DNA of 64,000 bases, taken from the NCBI GenBank assembly GCA_965217135.1, contig OZ244249.1, forward strand, positions 1,364,001-1,428,000. The letters are read 5' to 3'. A program made the translations under genes and the position numbers. Source of the stretch: HXMU1420-2 sp017643305. GTDB taxonomy: Bacteria; Pseudomonadota; Alphaproteobacteria; Rhodobacterales; Rhodobacteraceae. Of the stretch, positions 50,894 through 58,840 are shown in pieces (position 1 is the stretch's first letter; the number at the start of each line of letters is the position of its first letter). Below the pieces are notes generated by a model. That model had not been told where the DNA came from and did not search any database. It saw nothing but the letters and a program-made list of their open reading frames with translations.

Positions 50894-51651
50894 GCCAACC
50901 TCATTGGAATGCCTGCGTGAACCATGTATTCCTTGGCCTCGCGGATCGAATAGTCGCCAAAGTGGAATATCGATGCTGCCAAAACCGCGCTTGCGCCGCC
51001 TTGGACCACCCCGTCCACCAGATGCTGCAATGTGCCGACCCCGCCCGAGGCGATCACCGGCACATCCACCGCATCAGCAATCGCGCGGGTCAGCGGCAGG
51101 TTAAACCCCGCCCGCGTGCCATCTCGATCCATAGAGGTCAGCAGAATTTCACCCGCGCCCTTGGCTGTGACGAGCCGGGCAAACTCCACCGCGTCGATAC
51201 CTGTGGGCTTGCGACCGCCATGGGTAAAGATTTCCCACTTGCCTGGCTCCACCGTCTTGGCGTCGATGGCACAGACGATGCACTGACTGCCAAATTGATC
51301 AGCCGCTTCGGCAATCACATCCGGCCGCGCCACGGCAGCCGAGTTGAAGCTGACCTTGTCCGCGCCCGCTAACAGCAGATCCCGCACATCGCCAACGCTG
51401 CGCACGCCCCCGCCCACGGTCAGCGGGATGTAACATTGCTCTGCTGTGCGCTGGACCACGTCAAACATGGTGCCCCGATTTTCATGGGTCGCATGGATGT
51501 CGAGAAAGCACAGCTCATCCGCCCCCGCCGCATCATAGGCGCGGGCTGCATCCACCGGATCGCCCGCATCCACCAGATCGACAAAGTTCACGCCCTTGAC
51601 CACGCGGCCATCTGCGACGTCAAGGCAGGGTATGATACGGGTTTTCAGCAT
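50890..51651 (-). CDS. hisF: Imidazole glycerol phosphate synthase, cyclase subunit
   Basis: A 253-residue TIM barrel. The catalytic Asp residues are in RIIPCLDVADGRVVKG and VCAIDAKTVEPGKWEIFTHGGRKPTG; phosphate loops are VGGGVRSVGDV and ASGGVGTLQHL. It receives ammonia from HisH and makes imidazole glycerol phosphate plus AICAR. It is separated from hisA by the Hint-domain gene on the same strand, and is followed by hisE with overlap. Confidence 0.96.
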   Translation of the reverse strand: MLKTRIIPCLDVADGRVVKGVNFVDLVDAGDPVDAARAYDAAGADELCFLDIHATHENRGTMFDVVQRTAEQCYIPLTVGGGVRSVGDVRDLLLAGADKVSFNSAAVARPDVIAEAADQFGSQCIVCAIDAKTVEPGKWEIFTHGGRKPTGIDAVEFARLVTAKGAGEILLTSMDRDGTRAGFNLPLTRAIADAVDVPVIASGGVGTLQHLVDGVVQGGASAVLAASIFHFGDYSIREAKEYMVHAGIPMRLA

Positions 51652-51702
51652 AGGGGTCCTGGGATTGCTTGCAGCGCCTTCATAAGGCCAGCCACAGCCG
51701 GG

Positions 51703-53094
51703 TTAAACCGGTTTCAGCATCCGAGTTTCCTGTACGCGCGCCACGGATCTTGCCGTCGGTCCATATGCACCATTGCAAGTCCGCAGGTCTGGCATCAACT
51801 GAAACAGCTCTTCCCGGGCGGCGTCCGGGATACCGATTTTGCATAATTGTCCCGCATGTAGACTTTCAGACCAGGCGTGATCGGCCCGCACGACCTCATG
51901 TTGGTCCAGCAAGAGATGATAATACGTCACCTGGGTCGCATTATTCATGACCTTGATCGTCTGGTCATTGACCAGGCCTCGGGCAGGCACCAAAAGTTCG
52001 GACTCGCCAAAGTAGAGCTGCGCGCGCCAACCAGACATCAGGAAGCGGTGCTGTGGTGAAACCAGAACATCGCGCCGTGGCACTCCAGGGCCCAGGCTAT
52101 TGGCCTTCAAAAGTACTGGGCGATGATCCGGGTGCATCTGCAAATGGAGTGCGCTGAGTTTTCGCTCACAGACCCAGCGCAAGGTCTGCAGCCCGTTATC
52201 GCGCGTTACAATCTGATCACCGTGGCGCAAAGCCTCGACGGGGCGGGGGCCTTGCGCGGTGTGAATTCTGGCGCCTGTGGTAAAACACGGGATCGGCCCG
52301 GCTTCGAAAGCGACGATGCCAACTTCTTCATTGACATGGCCAACTTCGCTGTCGCCGGATTGTTCTTCCTGAATGAAAACGCCTACGTTCGTGTTGCTCT
52401 GACTATCGACCCGAACGGTTTCCGGATTGCCACCCCGGATTGTCTGTGTTTCGACCACTACGATGGCGTTGAGAAAATCATCGCCAAGGCTCAGCACATC
52501 AACGTTTTCGTCAACCCCGTCAAAAGTTTGCGCTGTGCCCGAGTCAACATCGCCACCCGGTTGAATGGCAATCCAGCCAACGGTTTCAGAAGCGTGATTA
52601 TCATCCTCGCCCTCTTCTTCCTGCAACTCGATGTCAAAACCGGTGGAGGTAATGTTGAGCGGGTCGCTGTCCAACGTTGTGGTATCGTTTTCTGACATGA
52701 CAGAAGTGAGAACCACGGGTGTATCCCCGTCAAAATCCGCGCTGAGAGCAACAGAACTGCCGGAGGCATCCGTGTCCGTTGTCCCGGCTTCGATCACCCG
52801 GCCGTCTGGAAGGGTGTGAACACCTTCTTCGATGGCAATCCAGCTGATGGTCTCACTGGCGGGGTGGGGCCCATCCAGGTATTCCCATTCCTCGATGATG
52901 AAGGTGAACGAGGTTGTGTTGCCGTCCCCATCGATATCTTGATCGACGACGCGTAACGTGAACGGGTCGGCACCGTTTGCAGTCGAAGACAGCACAATAA
53001 CGGGATCGGTCAGCGCTTCGGCGAACGTGACCGTGATCGGATCGTTCTCTCCCGGAGAAATCGTTGTGATGCTACCGGCTTCACCGATTGCCAT
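51703..53094 (-). CDS. Hint-domain protein with N-terminal repeats
   Basis: A 463-residue protein. The N-terminal ~270 residues carry three repeat units each ending in a similar line (SETISWIAIEEGVH; SETVGWIAIQPGGD; NEEVGIVAFEAGPI) and an acidic, calcium-friendly composition. The C-terminal ~190 residues are a Hint_2 domain starting IPCFTTGARIHTAQGPRPVEALRHGDQIVTRDNGLQTLRWV, with the nucleophilic Cys in IPCF. Hint domains self-cleave or splice; roseobacter members are often secreted without a signal peptide by type I systems. It starts at 53094. It sits between hisA and hisF but has a large gap and an own putative operator upstream, so it is not part of histidine synthesis. Confidence 0.85.
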   Translation of the reverse strand: MAIGEAGSITTISPGENDPITVTFAEALTDPVIVLSSTANGADPFTLRVVDQDIDGDGNTTSFTFIIEEWEYLDGPHPASETISWIAIEEGVHTLPDGRVIEAGTTDTDASGSSVALSADFDGDTPVVLTSVMSENDTTTLDSDPLNITSTGFDIELQEEEGEDDNHASETVGWIAIQPGGDVDSGTAQTFDGVDENVDVLSLGDDFLNAIVVVETQTIRGGNPETVRVDSQSNTNVGVFIQEEQSGDSEVGHVNEEVGIVAFEAGPIPCFTTGARIHTAQGPRPVEALRHGDQIVTRDNGLQTLRWVCERKLSALHLQMHPDHRPVLLKANSLGPGVPRRDVLVSPQHRFLMSGWRAQLYFGESELLVPARGLVNDQTIKVMNNATQVTYYHLLLDQHEVVRADHAWSESLHAGQLCKIGIPDAAREELFQLMPDLRTCNGAYGPTARSVARVQETRMLKPV

Positions 53095-53482
53095 ATTTAC
53101 ATGCCTCAAACATAGGTCTACTCGCCCACTTTGCGTGCCAACATAGGCCAAAACGGCGTGTTGGCATAGGTGCCTGGCTTGGGAGCATGCGTTCGCTGTG
53201 GCAAAACTTCCTCACTTCAGGTGCTGAGTAACAAGCGCCTGGACCGTATGAAGCGGATTGTAGCGGCAAACGATCAACAAACGCCGAAGAAGCTATAGCC
53301 GGTAATAAAATCAGAGACGGCGCTTAGACATCAAGCAACAAAACGAGTGCTTTGGCCTAGAAATCGGATCTCAGCATGGGGCAGGGCGATGCAAAGAACC
53401 AACAAACGCCAGCCCAGCCAAACCTGCCAGCACGTGGCTGGAGCGCTGCTGCCAAAAATGCGTATCTGCGATACAGCAGGTA
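53095..53482. other. Intergenic region upstream of the Hint gene
   Basis: A 388-bp gap between hisA and the Hint gene, both minus strand. It contains a perfect inverted repeat (separate entry). No gene or RNA was recognised; the hisA 3' end has no strong terminator that I can see. Confidence 0.5.
53136..53166 (-). promoter_or_regulatory. Inverted repeat 42-72 bp upstream of the Hint gene start
   Basis: TGCCAACA (53136-53143) and TGTTGGCA (53159-53166) are perfect inverse complements with a 15-bp spacer. The left arm is followed by TAGG and the right one also (GGCATAGG), so there is a direct component too. The position, shortly upstream of the ATG at 53094, fits an operator. Confidence 0.5.
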
Positions 53483-54202
53483 TTAGTCCCGCAGCGCGCG
53501 CAAGGCCTCTTGCAGGTCCAATGCGCCATCATAGAGCGCGCGTCCTGAAATGGCACCGTCGATGACGCCTGTGTCGCGTAGCGCCGTCAGGTCTTGTAAA
53601 GACGCAACGCCACCTGACGCGATGACCGGGATTGAGACCGCCTGCGCCAAGGTCGCAGTCGCCTCAATATTCGGGCCCTGCATTGCACCGTCGCGGTTAA
53701 TGTCAGTGTAGATAATCGCCGCAACTCCCGCATCTTCGAAACTGCGCGCCAGATCGGTGGCGTCCACATCGGTTTCCTCGGCCCAGCCGCGTGTGGCCAC
53801 CTTGCCCCCGCGCGCGTCGATCCCCACGGCGACCTGACCGGGAAAGGCGCGTGCAGCGTCGCGCACCAGATCGGGGTTTTCCACTGCCACCGTGCCCAGG
53901 ATCACCCGTGCCAGCCCTTTGGAAAGCCAGCGTTCGATCGTTGCCATGTCTCGGATGCCGCCGCCCAGCTGCGCAGGCACCTTGCAACGCGCCAGGATCG
54001 CCTCCACAGGGGCCGCATTCACTGGCTCCCCTGCAAACGCTCCGTTCAGGTCCACCAGATGCAGCCATTCGCAACCCGCCTCGACAAAGGCAGCCGCCTG
54101 GGCGGCCGGATCGTCGTTGAACACGGTGGCTTTTTCCATCTCACCGCGCAAAAGCCGCACGGCCTGTCCGTCCTTTAGGTCAATGGCGGGATAAAGGATC
54201 AT
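53483..54202 (-). CDS. hisA: ProFAR isomerase
   Basis: A 239-residue TIM barrel catalysing the Amadori rearrangement in histidine synthesis. Catalytic Asp residues are in YPAIDLKDGQAVRLLRGE and VGIDARGGKVATRGW; phosphate loops LGGGIRDMATI and ASGGVASLQDL are intact. The start at 54202 is chosen since homology begins at MILYPAIDLKDG and GGATAAAGG-like sequence is nearby. It is separated from hisH by the plus-strand DUF2147 gene. Confidence 0.95.
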   Translation of the reverse strand: MILYPAIDLKDGQAVRLLRGEMEKATVFNDDPAAQAAAFVEAGCEWLHLVDLNGAFAGEPVNAAPVEAILARCKVPAQLGGGIRDMATIERWLSKGLARVILGTVAVENPDLVRDAARAFPGQVAVGIDARGGKVATRGWAEETDVDATDLARSFEDAGVAAIIYTDINRDGAMQGPNIEATATLAQAVSIPVIASGGVASLQDLTALRDTGVIDGAISGRALYDGALDLQEALRALRD

Positions 54203-54336
54203 GGCGCGGCCTCTCTGAGCAAAGTTCCGCGCGGCATATGGCATGGGTTCGTTGGCGGCGCAACGCGACCTCAAGTCAACCTTGCCCGACTCGGGGATAA
54301 GCGGGCAAAGTGCGCGCAGGCATGGGAGGACAGCAT

Positions 54337-54732
54337 ATGAAACGTCTCGCACTCACCACGATTGCCGCGCTGGGCTTGATGGCTGGCGCTGCAGCCGCAG
54401 ATCCGGTCTATGGCATGTGGAAGACCATTCCGGACGACAATGGCAATTTTGGGCATATTCAGATGGCGGCCTGCGGCTCCAAGATCTGCGGCACGCTGGT
54501 CAAAAGCTTTGGATCAGATGGCGGAGAAATCTCGTCTGATAACAATGGCAAAAAGATCATCTGGGATATGAAATCCGACGGTGGTGGCAAGTATAGCGGC
54601 GGCAAGGTCTGGTCTCCGGATCGCGACAAGACTTACAAATCGCGCATGCAGCTGAGCGGTAGCAATCTGAAGATCGAAGGATGTGTGCTGGGCATCTGCC
54701 GCGATGGTGGAACCTGGAAGCGCGTGAACTAA
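54337..54732 (+). CDS. DUF2147-family exported protein
   Basis: A 131-residue protein with a signal peptide (MKRLALTTIAALGLMAGAAAA). The mature part has DPVYGMWKTIPDDNGNFGHIQMAACGSKICGTLVK and SGGKVWSPDRDKTYKSRMQLSGSNLKIEGCVLGIC, the DUF2147 beta-barrel pattern with conserved cysteines. It is likely periplasmic; function unknown. GGAGGACAGC precedes the ATG. It lies between hisH and hisA on the opposite strand, ending 6 bp from the hisH stop. Confidence 0.9.
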   Translation: MKRLALTTIAALGLMAGAAAADPVYGMWKTIPDDNGNFGHIQMAACGSKICGTLVKSFGSDGGEISSDNNGKKIIWDMKSDGGGKYSGGKVWSPDRDKTYKSRMQLSGSNLKIEGCVLGICRDGGTWKRVN

Positions 54733-54738
54733 GACGCG

Positions 54739-55377
54739 CTACGGCGTCCATCTCAGGAAATTTTCAATCATCCGCAGGCCGGTAGCCTGGCTTTTTTCCG
54801 GGTGAAACTGCATTCCCAAAATCGTGTCACGGCCAATCACGGCCGTGACATCTCCGCCATAATCCACATGCGCCAGCCGCTGGATCGGGTCGTCGACACG
54901 GAAATGATACGAGTGCACGAAATAGGCGTGATCGCCGGTTTTGATCCCGTCGAACACCGGGTGTGTGCCATCCAGGATAAGGTCATTCCAGCCCATATGC
55001 GGCACCTTCAGCGCGGGATCTGACGGCGCAATCTTAACCACCTCTCCCGCGACCCAGCCCAGCCCTTCAGTATCCTCATACTCCCGGCCCCAGCTGGACA
55101 TCAGCTGCATGCCCACGCAAATGCCCAGAAACGGTCGCCCGCGGGTTTCCACCGCCTCGCGAAGCGCATCATACAGCCCCGATCGCCCGCGCAGCGCAGC
55201 GGCACATGCCGGAAACGCACCATCCCCCGGCAGAACAATCCGATCTGCCCGCGCTACCACATCGGCGTCGGCGGTCACCACGACCTGGCCCGCGTCCACC
55301 TCGCGCGCCATCCGCTCGAACGCCTTTTCAGCGGAATGCAGATTGCCGCTTTCGTAATCGATAATCGCTGTCAGCAT
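54739..55377 (-). CDS. hisH: Imidazole glycerol phosphate synthase, glutaminase subunit
   Basis: A 212-residue class I glutamine amidotransferase. Catalytic Cys is in FLGICVGMQLM, and the His/Glu pair in GMQFHPEKSQ. It supplies ammonia to HisF. It follows hisB after six bases. The partner hisF is 3 kb downstream because two non-his genes separate them. Confidence 0.96.
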   Translation of the reverse strand: MLTAIIDYESGNLHSAEKAFERMAREVDAGQVVVTADADVVARADRIVLPGDGAFPACAAALRGRSGLYDALREAVETRGRPFLGICVGMQLMSSWGREYEDTEGLGWVAGEVVKIAPSDPALKVPHMGWNDLILDGTHPVFDGIKTGDHAYFVHSYHFRVDDPIQRLAHVDYGGDVTAVIGRDTILGMQFHPEKSQATGLRMIENFLRWTP

Positions 55378-55383
55378 GGGGCC

Positions 55384-55971
55384 TCAGAGTGTGCCCTTGG
55401 TCGACGGCACAGCATCGGCCTTGCGTGGGTCGGTTTCCAGCGCGTCGCGCAGCGCGCGGGCGACGGCCTTGAACGTGGCCTCGGCAATATGGTGGCAGTT
55501 GATCCCGTGCAGCGCATCGACATGCAGCGTGACACCGCCATGTGTGCTGAGTGCCTGGAAAAATTCGCGCACCAGCTCGGTGTCAAACGTGCCGATTCTG
55601 GCGCTGGGCATATCCACGTTCCAGACCAGATAGGGCCGCCCGCTCAGATCCAGCGCCGCGCGCACCAGCGCATCATCCATTGGCAACAGGCAGGCGCCAT
55701 AGCGCACGATGCCACGCTTGTCCCCCAGGGCTTGTACCATGGCCTGACCTAGCGCGATGCCAGTGTCTTCGACGGTGTGGTGATCGTCGATATGCAGATC
55801 GCCCTTGGCGCGCACGGTGATGTCCATCAGTGAATGGCGGGCCAGCTGTTCCAGCATATGGTCGAAAAAGCCCACGCCGGTTTCAACGTCATAGACGCCG
55901 GTGCCGTCCAGATTAACATCTACCGAGATGCTGGTTTCCGAAGTATCGCGGGTGATCTTGGCCTGCCGCAT
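55384..55971 (-). CDS. hisB: Imidazoleglycerol-phosphate dehydratase
   Basis: A 195-residue monofunctional dehydratase. Metal-binding motifs FFDHMLEQLARH, DDHHTVEDTGIALG and INCHHIAEATFKAVAR are complete. I start at 55971 (MRQAKITRDTSET), since upstream in-frame sequence is antisense to the AsnC gene and not conserved. It is the first his gene of this cluster. Confidence 0.96.
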   Translation of the reverse strand: MRQAKITRDTSETSISVDVNLDGTGVYDVETGVGFFDHMLEQLARHSLMDITVRAKGDLHIDDHHTVEDTGIALGQAMVQALGDKRGIVRYGACLLPMDDALVRAALDLSGRPYLVWNVDMPSARIGTFDTELVREFFQALSTHGGVTLHVDALHGINCHHIAEATFKAVARALRDALETDPRKADAVPSTKGTL

Positions 55972-56094
55972 GATGTGCTGTCCTTCCTGGCTGCGCGTCC
56001 TTATAGGCAGGCGCGCGGCCGAGACCAAGCCGGGGATTGCACAGCCGGGTGTCTTGTGACAGCGTTGCCTCACTTGCGAAGAATGAGAGCGGTC

Positions 56095-56334
56095 ATGTCC
56101 ACCTGCGTGTTTATCCAGATCCGTTGCAAACCCGGCACCACCTACAAGGTGGCCGAGGATATCGCGCTGCAGGAAATCCATTCAGAACTCTATTCGACAA
56201 GCGGCGAATATGACCTGCTGATGAAACTCTACATTCCGGGAGGCGAGGATGTCGGCAAGTTCATCGATGAACATCTGCTGCATATCCCCAATATCGAACG
56301 GTCACTGACGACGATGACGTTCAAGGCGTTCTGA
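56095..56334 (+). CDS. Stand-alone AsnC/Lrp ligand-binding domain protein
   Basis: A ~79-residue protein (ATG 56083 would add four residues) that is only the C-terminal RAM/AsnC ligand-binding domain: MSTCVFIQIRCKPGTTYKVAEDIALQEIHSELYSTSGEYDLLMKLYIPG. No helix-turn-helix is present. Such stand-alone domains form oligomers and bind amino acids or modulate Lrp-type regulators. It is divergent from hisB, a frequent arrangement in related genomes. Confidence 0.9.
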   Translation: MSTCVFIQIRCKPGTTYKVAEDIALQEIHSELYSTSGEYDLLMKLYIPGGEDVGKFIDEHLLHIPNIERSLTTMTFKAF

Positions 56335-56337
56335 ATA

Positions 56338-56366
56338 CCAAGATTTTTTTTGACGAAAAATCTTGG
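56338..56366. terminator. Bidirectional terminator
   Basis: CCAAGATTTTT (56338-56348) and AAAAATCTTGG (56356-56366) form an 11-bp stem with T/A-rich flanks, between the convergent AsnC-domain and alpha/beta-hydrolase genes. T-runs are present in both directions. Confidence 0.8.
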
Positions 56367-56370
56367 CGTT

Positions 56371-57168
56371 TCACGGCAGGTGGCGCCGCAGGAAATCGAG
56401 AAGTGGCGCCAAAAATGTCTGCGGCTGTTCGATCAGTCCGAGATGGCGAAGCCCGGCGACAATCTGCATTTCCGCACGGTGGATCTCGGTGGCGATGGCC
56501 TGACTCATCTCTGGCGTCGACCCGCTGTCGTCTTCGCATGTCATCACCAGGGTCGGATGCGCGATTGGCGGGACGGGGCGGATCAGTTCCACAACCCCTT
56601 CGGCCAAGACCAGACGCAAGGCCGCATATGACACGGGGTTATTGGCCAGAACGGTTTCGCGGATCCGGGCCACAATCTCGGGACTCTGTGACGCAAATTC
56701 CCGCGTGAACCAGCGCGCCAGGGCAGCATCAATCGTGGCGGCGGGGCCGCCAGCATCGGCATCTCGCGCCTGTTGTTCGACCATCTTCTGGCGTTCAGGC
56801 GTGCGCTCATGAGGGGAATTCAGGATCGCCAGGGCCACCACCCGATCGGGATGGTCCATGGCACAGCGTCGGTTGATCATGCCGCCCAGTGAAAAGCCCA
56901 CCAAAGCCGCACGGCCGATATCCAATTCATCCATCAAGGCGATGATCTGGTTTGAAAGATCGCTCAGGGTAACCGGCCCTCTGGGCGGTGCCGTGTCCCC
57001 ATGGCCAATCAGGTCATAGGTCAGAACGCGGTAATGCCGGGCCAGCGCGGGCACCAACGCGGCCCACGTGGTACCTCGGGTCAGGCCCAGGCCGTGGATC
57101 AGGACAACCACCGATGCGCCCGGTGGCCCGGTCATGTTATAGACCGTGCCCCGGGCCGATACCGGCAT
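56371..57168 (-). CDS. Alpha/beta-fold hydrolase
   Basis: A 265-residue hydrolase resembling 3-oxoadipate enol-lactonases. Oxyanion region LIHGLGLTRGTTW, nucleophile elbow GFSLGG (Ser near residue 105), an acid in VMTCEDDSGST and His in GLRHLGL are seen. It is the last gene of the flavin-monooxygenase operon; its start overlaps the DUF1185 stop. It may hydrolyse a lactone or ester made by the monooxygenase (Baeyer-Villiger-like logic), which is inference. Confidence 0.88.
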   Translation of the reverse strand: MPVSARGTVYNMTGPPGASVVVLIHGLGLTRGTTWAALVPALARHYRVLTYDLIGHGDTAPPRGPVTLSDLSNQIIALMDELDIGRAALVGFSLGGMINRRCAMDHPDRVVALAILNSPHERTPERQKMVEQQARDADAGGPAATIDAALARWFTREFASQSPEIVARIRETVLANNPVSYAALRLVLAEGVVELIRPVPPIAHPTLVMTCEDDSGSTPEMSQAIATEIHRAEMQIVAGLRHLGLIEQPQTFLAPLLDFLRRHLP

Positions 57169-57764
57169 CAGACGCCTGCCGGGTTGTCCACATCCCGGCC
57201 CATTTCGCGCAGATCCTCATAGCGGTCGCCGATGCGGTGGTTTGGATGTCCGCCAACCGAGGCGCCAAAGGCCATCACCACCTCGTCCGCTGCGGGGGCG
57301 TCGGCAATGGCAGTGTGGATGGTCTGATAATGCGACCGTCGACCCGCGTCATGCTTGTCCATCAACGGGATCATGATGGGGCACCCAGCGGCACCGCGTG
57401 TGTTTGTAAAGGCCAGATAGGTTTTGGCCTCCACCGCATCCCGCAGCTGGTTGCCGAAATGCAGCGAATGGGTCAGCGCCTGTGCATGCTCCACCTCGCC
57501 GCCCATGCCAACGACCGATGCCTTGCCATATCCCTCGAGCGCGTCGCCGGTGACCTGCAGCAGCATGTCGGTCAGCAGCTTGCCGATCTCCGGACATTGC
57601 GCGTGCACCTCTGGCCGCAGGTTCTCCACATGGCCCTGGCCGAACCACGGGTTCTTGATGACAGCAAAGGCAGCAACCAGAAGTGTCGGTTTGTCTGGCG
57701 CCTTCCAGCCTTCGAGATACGTCGTCTGCTGCCATAGCAGGGTCCGACGCAATTCAACCGGCAT
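57168..57764 (-). CDS. DUF1185 (amino acid synthesis) family protein
   Basis: A 198-residue protein with the DUF1185 pattern: TLLVAAFAVIKNPWFGQGHVENLRPEV, GYGKASVVGMGGEVEHAQALTHSLHFGNQLRDAV, and HPNHRIGDRYEDLREMG. The structure of a family member resembles a BPSS/AroQ-like fold but no activity is agreed. The start at 57764 overlaps the LLM gene by 11 bp. Members are often found beside flavin-dependent monooxygenases. Confidence 0.88.
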   Translation of the reverse strand: MPVELRRTLLWQQTTYLEGWKAPDKPTLLVAAFAVIKNPWFGQGHVENLRPEVHAQCPEIGKLLTDMLLQVTGDALEGYGKASVVGMGGEVEHAQALTHSLHFGNQLRDAVEAKTYLAFTNTRGAAGCPIMIPLMDKHDAGRRSHYQTIHTAIADAPAADEVVMAFGASVGGHPNHRIGDRYEDLREMGRDVDNPAGV

Positions 57765-58830
57765 GGGCCAACGCCTCCGAGCTCGCAGAACGTGCACCGG
57801 CAGTGAACGCTGGCATCACATGGTCAATGAACAGCCCCAGCGACCGTTTCTGCTGGTCCATATCCAAGCCCATGGAGGCATAGTAGATGAACCCATCCAC
57901 ACCCAGCGCGTCATACATGGCCAGTTTGTCGACCACCTGCGCCGGGCTGCCGAACATCAGGTTTTCCTCCAGCGTGGCCGGGTCATAGCGGAAATTGCCG
58001 TCCAGCTTTTCTGGCGGCACCCGGTCCGGGAATCCATTGGTCACTTCGCCCGTTTTGGTCATTAGGTTGCCGAACTGGCCCAGCACGTTGCGCAAGGCGG
58101 AGATTGCGGCCTGACGGTCGGCTTCGGTGTGATAAACCGCCGTATGCCGCATTACCGACCAGCGCCCGGTGAAGGGGCCGATGCGCGCAATGGAAGTATC
58201 CAGCCGCGCGCGGTACGCCTCGGCCTCGGAAAATGGCATGGTCAGCGGCCAGGACATGATGTTGCACCCGTGCTGAACCGCGTAGTCAAACGTGATCGGT
58301 GCGCGCGCGGCCACCCAGACCGGGACCTCCTTCTGCACCGGCTTAGGGCAGCTTGTCGCCGTTGGAAACCGCCAGAACTCGCCCTCATGCGCATAATCCC
58401 CGGCCCACAGCTTCTGCACCACAGGCAGCATTTCCTGCATGTAACGCCAACTGTCCTTCTGATCGAGCCCCGGGAACATCCGATCAAATTCGCGCTGATA
58501 CGCACCCGATCCTATGCCGAACTCCAGCCGCCCGTCGCTCAGCAGGTCGAGCATCGCCGCTTCTCCGGCCAGGTTGATCGGGTGCCAATAGGCCGCGTTC
58601 ACGACGCCCACACCCAGCCGGATGTTACGCGTATGTTCGCCCCACCAGGTCAGGATCTGGAAAGGGTTCGGCGCAATGGTCATCTCCAGTGCGTGGTGTT
58701 CGGCTGCCCAGACAATATCGAACCCTGCGGCTTCGGCCATCTTGACCATCTCAAGCGTATGGTCGCGGACCGCTTTCATATCGGTCGACGGGTCCATCCG
58801 CTCCAGGTTGATTGCCAGCTGAAACTTCAT
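57754..58830 (-). CDS. LLM-class flavin-dependent monooxygenase
   Basis: A 358-residue luciferase-like TIM barrel: MKFQLAINLERMDPSTDMKAVRDHTLEMVKMAEAAGFDIVWAAEHHALEM, then GVGVVNAAYWHPINLAGEAAMLDLLSDGRLEFGIGSGAY and MFGSPAQVVDKLAMYDALGVDGFIYYASMG. It uses reduced FMN supplied by a separate reductase, here encoded two genes upstream. It oxygenates an unknown, probably aliphatic or carbonyl substrate. It lies 10 bp after the aldehyde dehydrogenase gene. Confidence 0.9.
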   Translation of the reverse strand: MKFQLAINLERMDPSTDMKAVRDHTLEMVKMAEAAGFDIVWAAEHHALEMTIAPNPFQILTWWGEHTRNIRLGVGVVNAAYWHPINLAGEAAMLDLLSDGRLEFGIGSGAYQREFDRMFPGLDQKDSWRYMQEMLPVVQKLWAGDYAHEGEFWRFPTATSCPKPVQKEVPVWVAARAPITFDYAVQHGCNIMSWPLTMPFSEAEAYRARLDTSIARIGPFTGRWSVMRHTAVYHTEADRQAAISALRNVLGQFGNLMTKTGEVTNGFPDRVPPEKLDGNFRYDPATLEENLMFGSPAQVVDKLAMYDALGVDGFIYYASMGLDMDQQKRSLGLFIDHVMPAFTAGARSASSEALAHAG

Positions 58831-58840
58831 TGCCGCATCC

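Noticed and set aside
56871..57737. A 249-codon plus-strand frame and neighbouring plus-strand frames
   Set aside because: Antisense to the DUF1185 and hydrolase genes, which carry clear family motifs.
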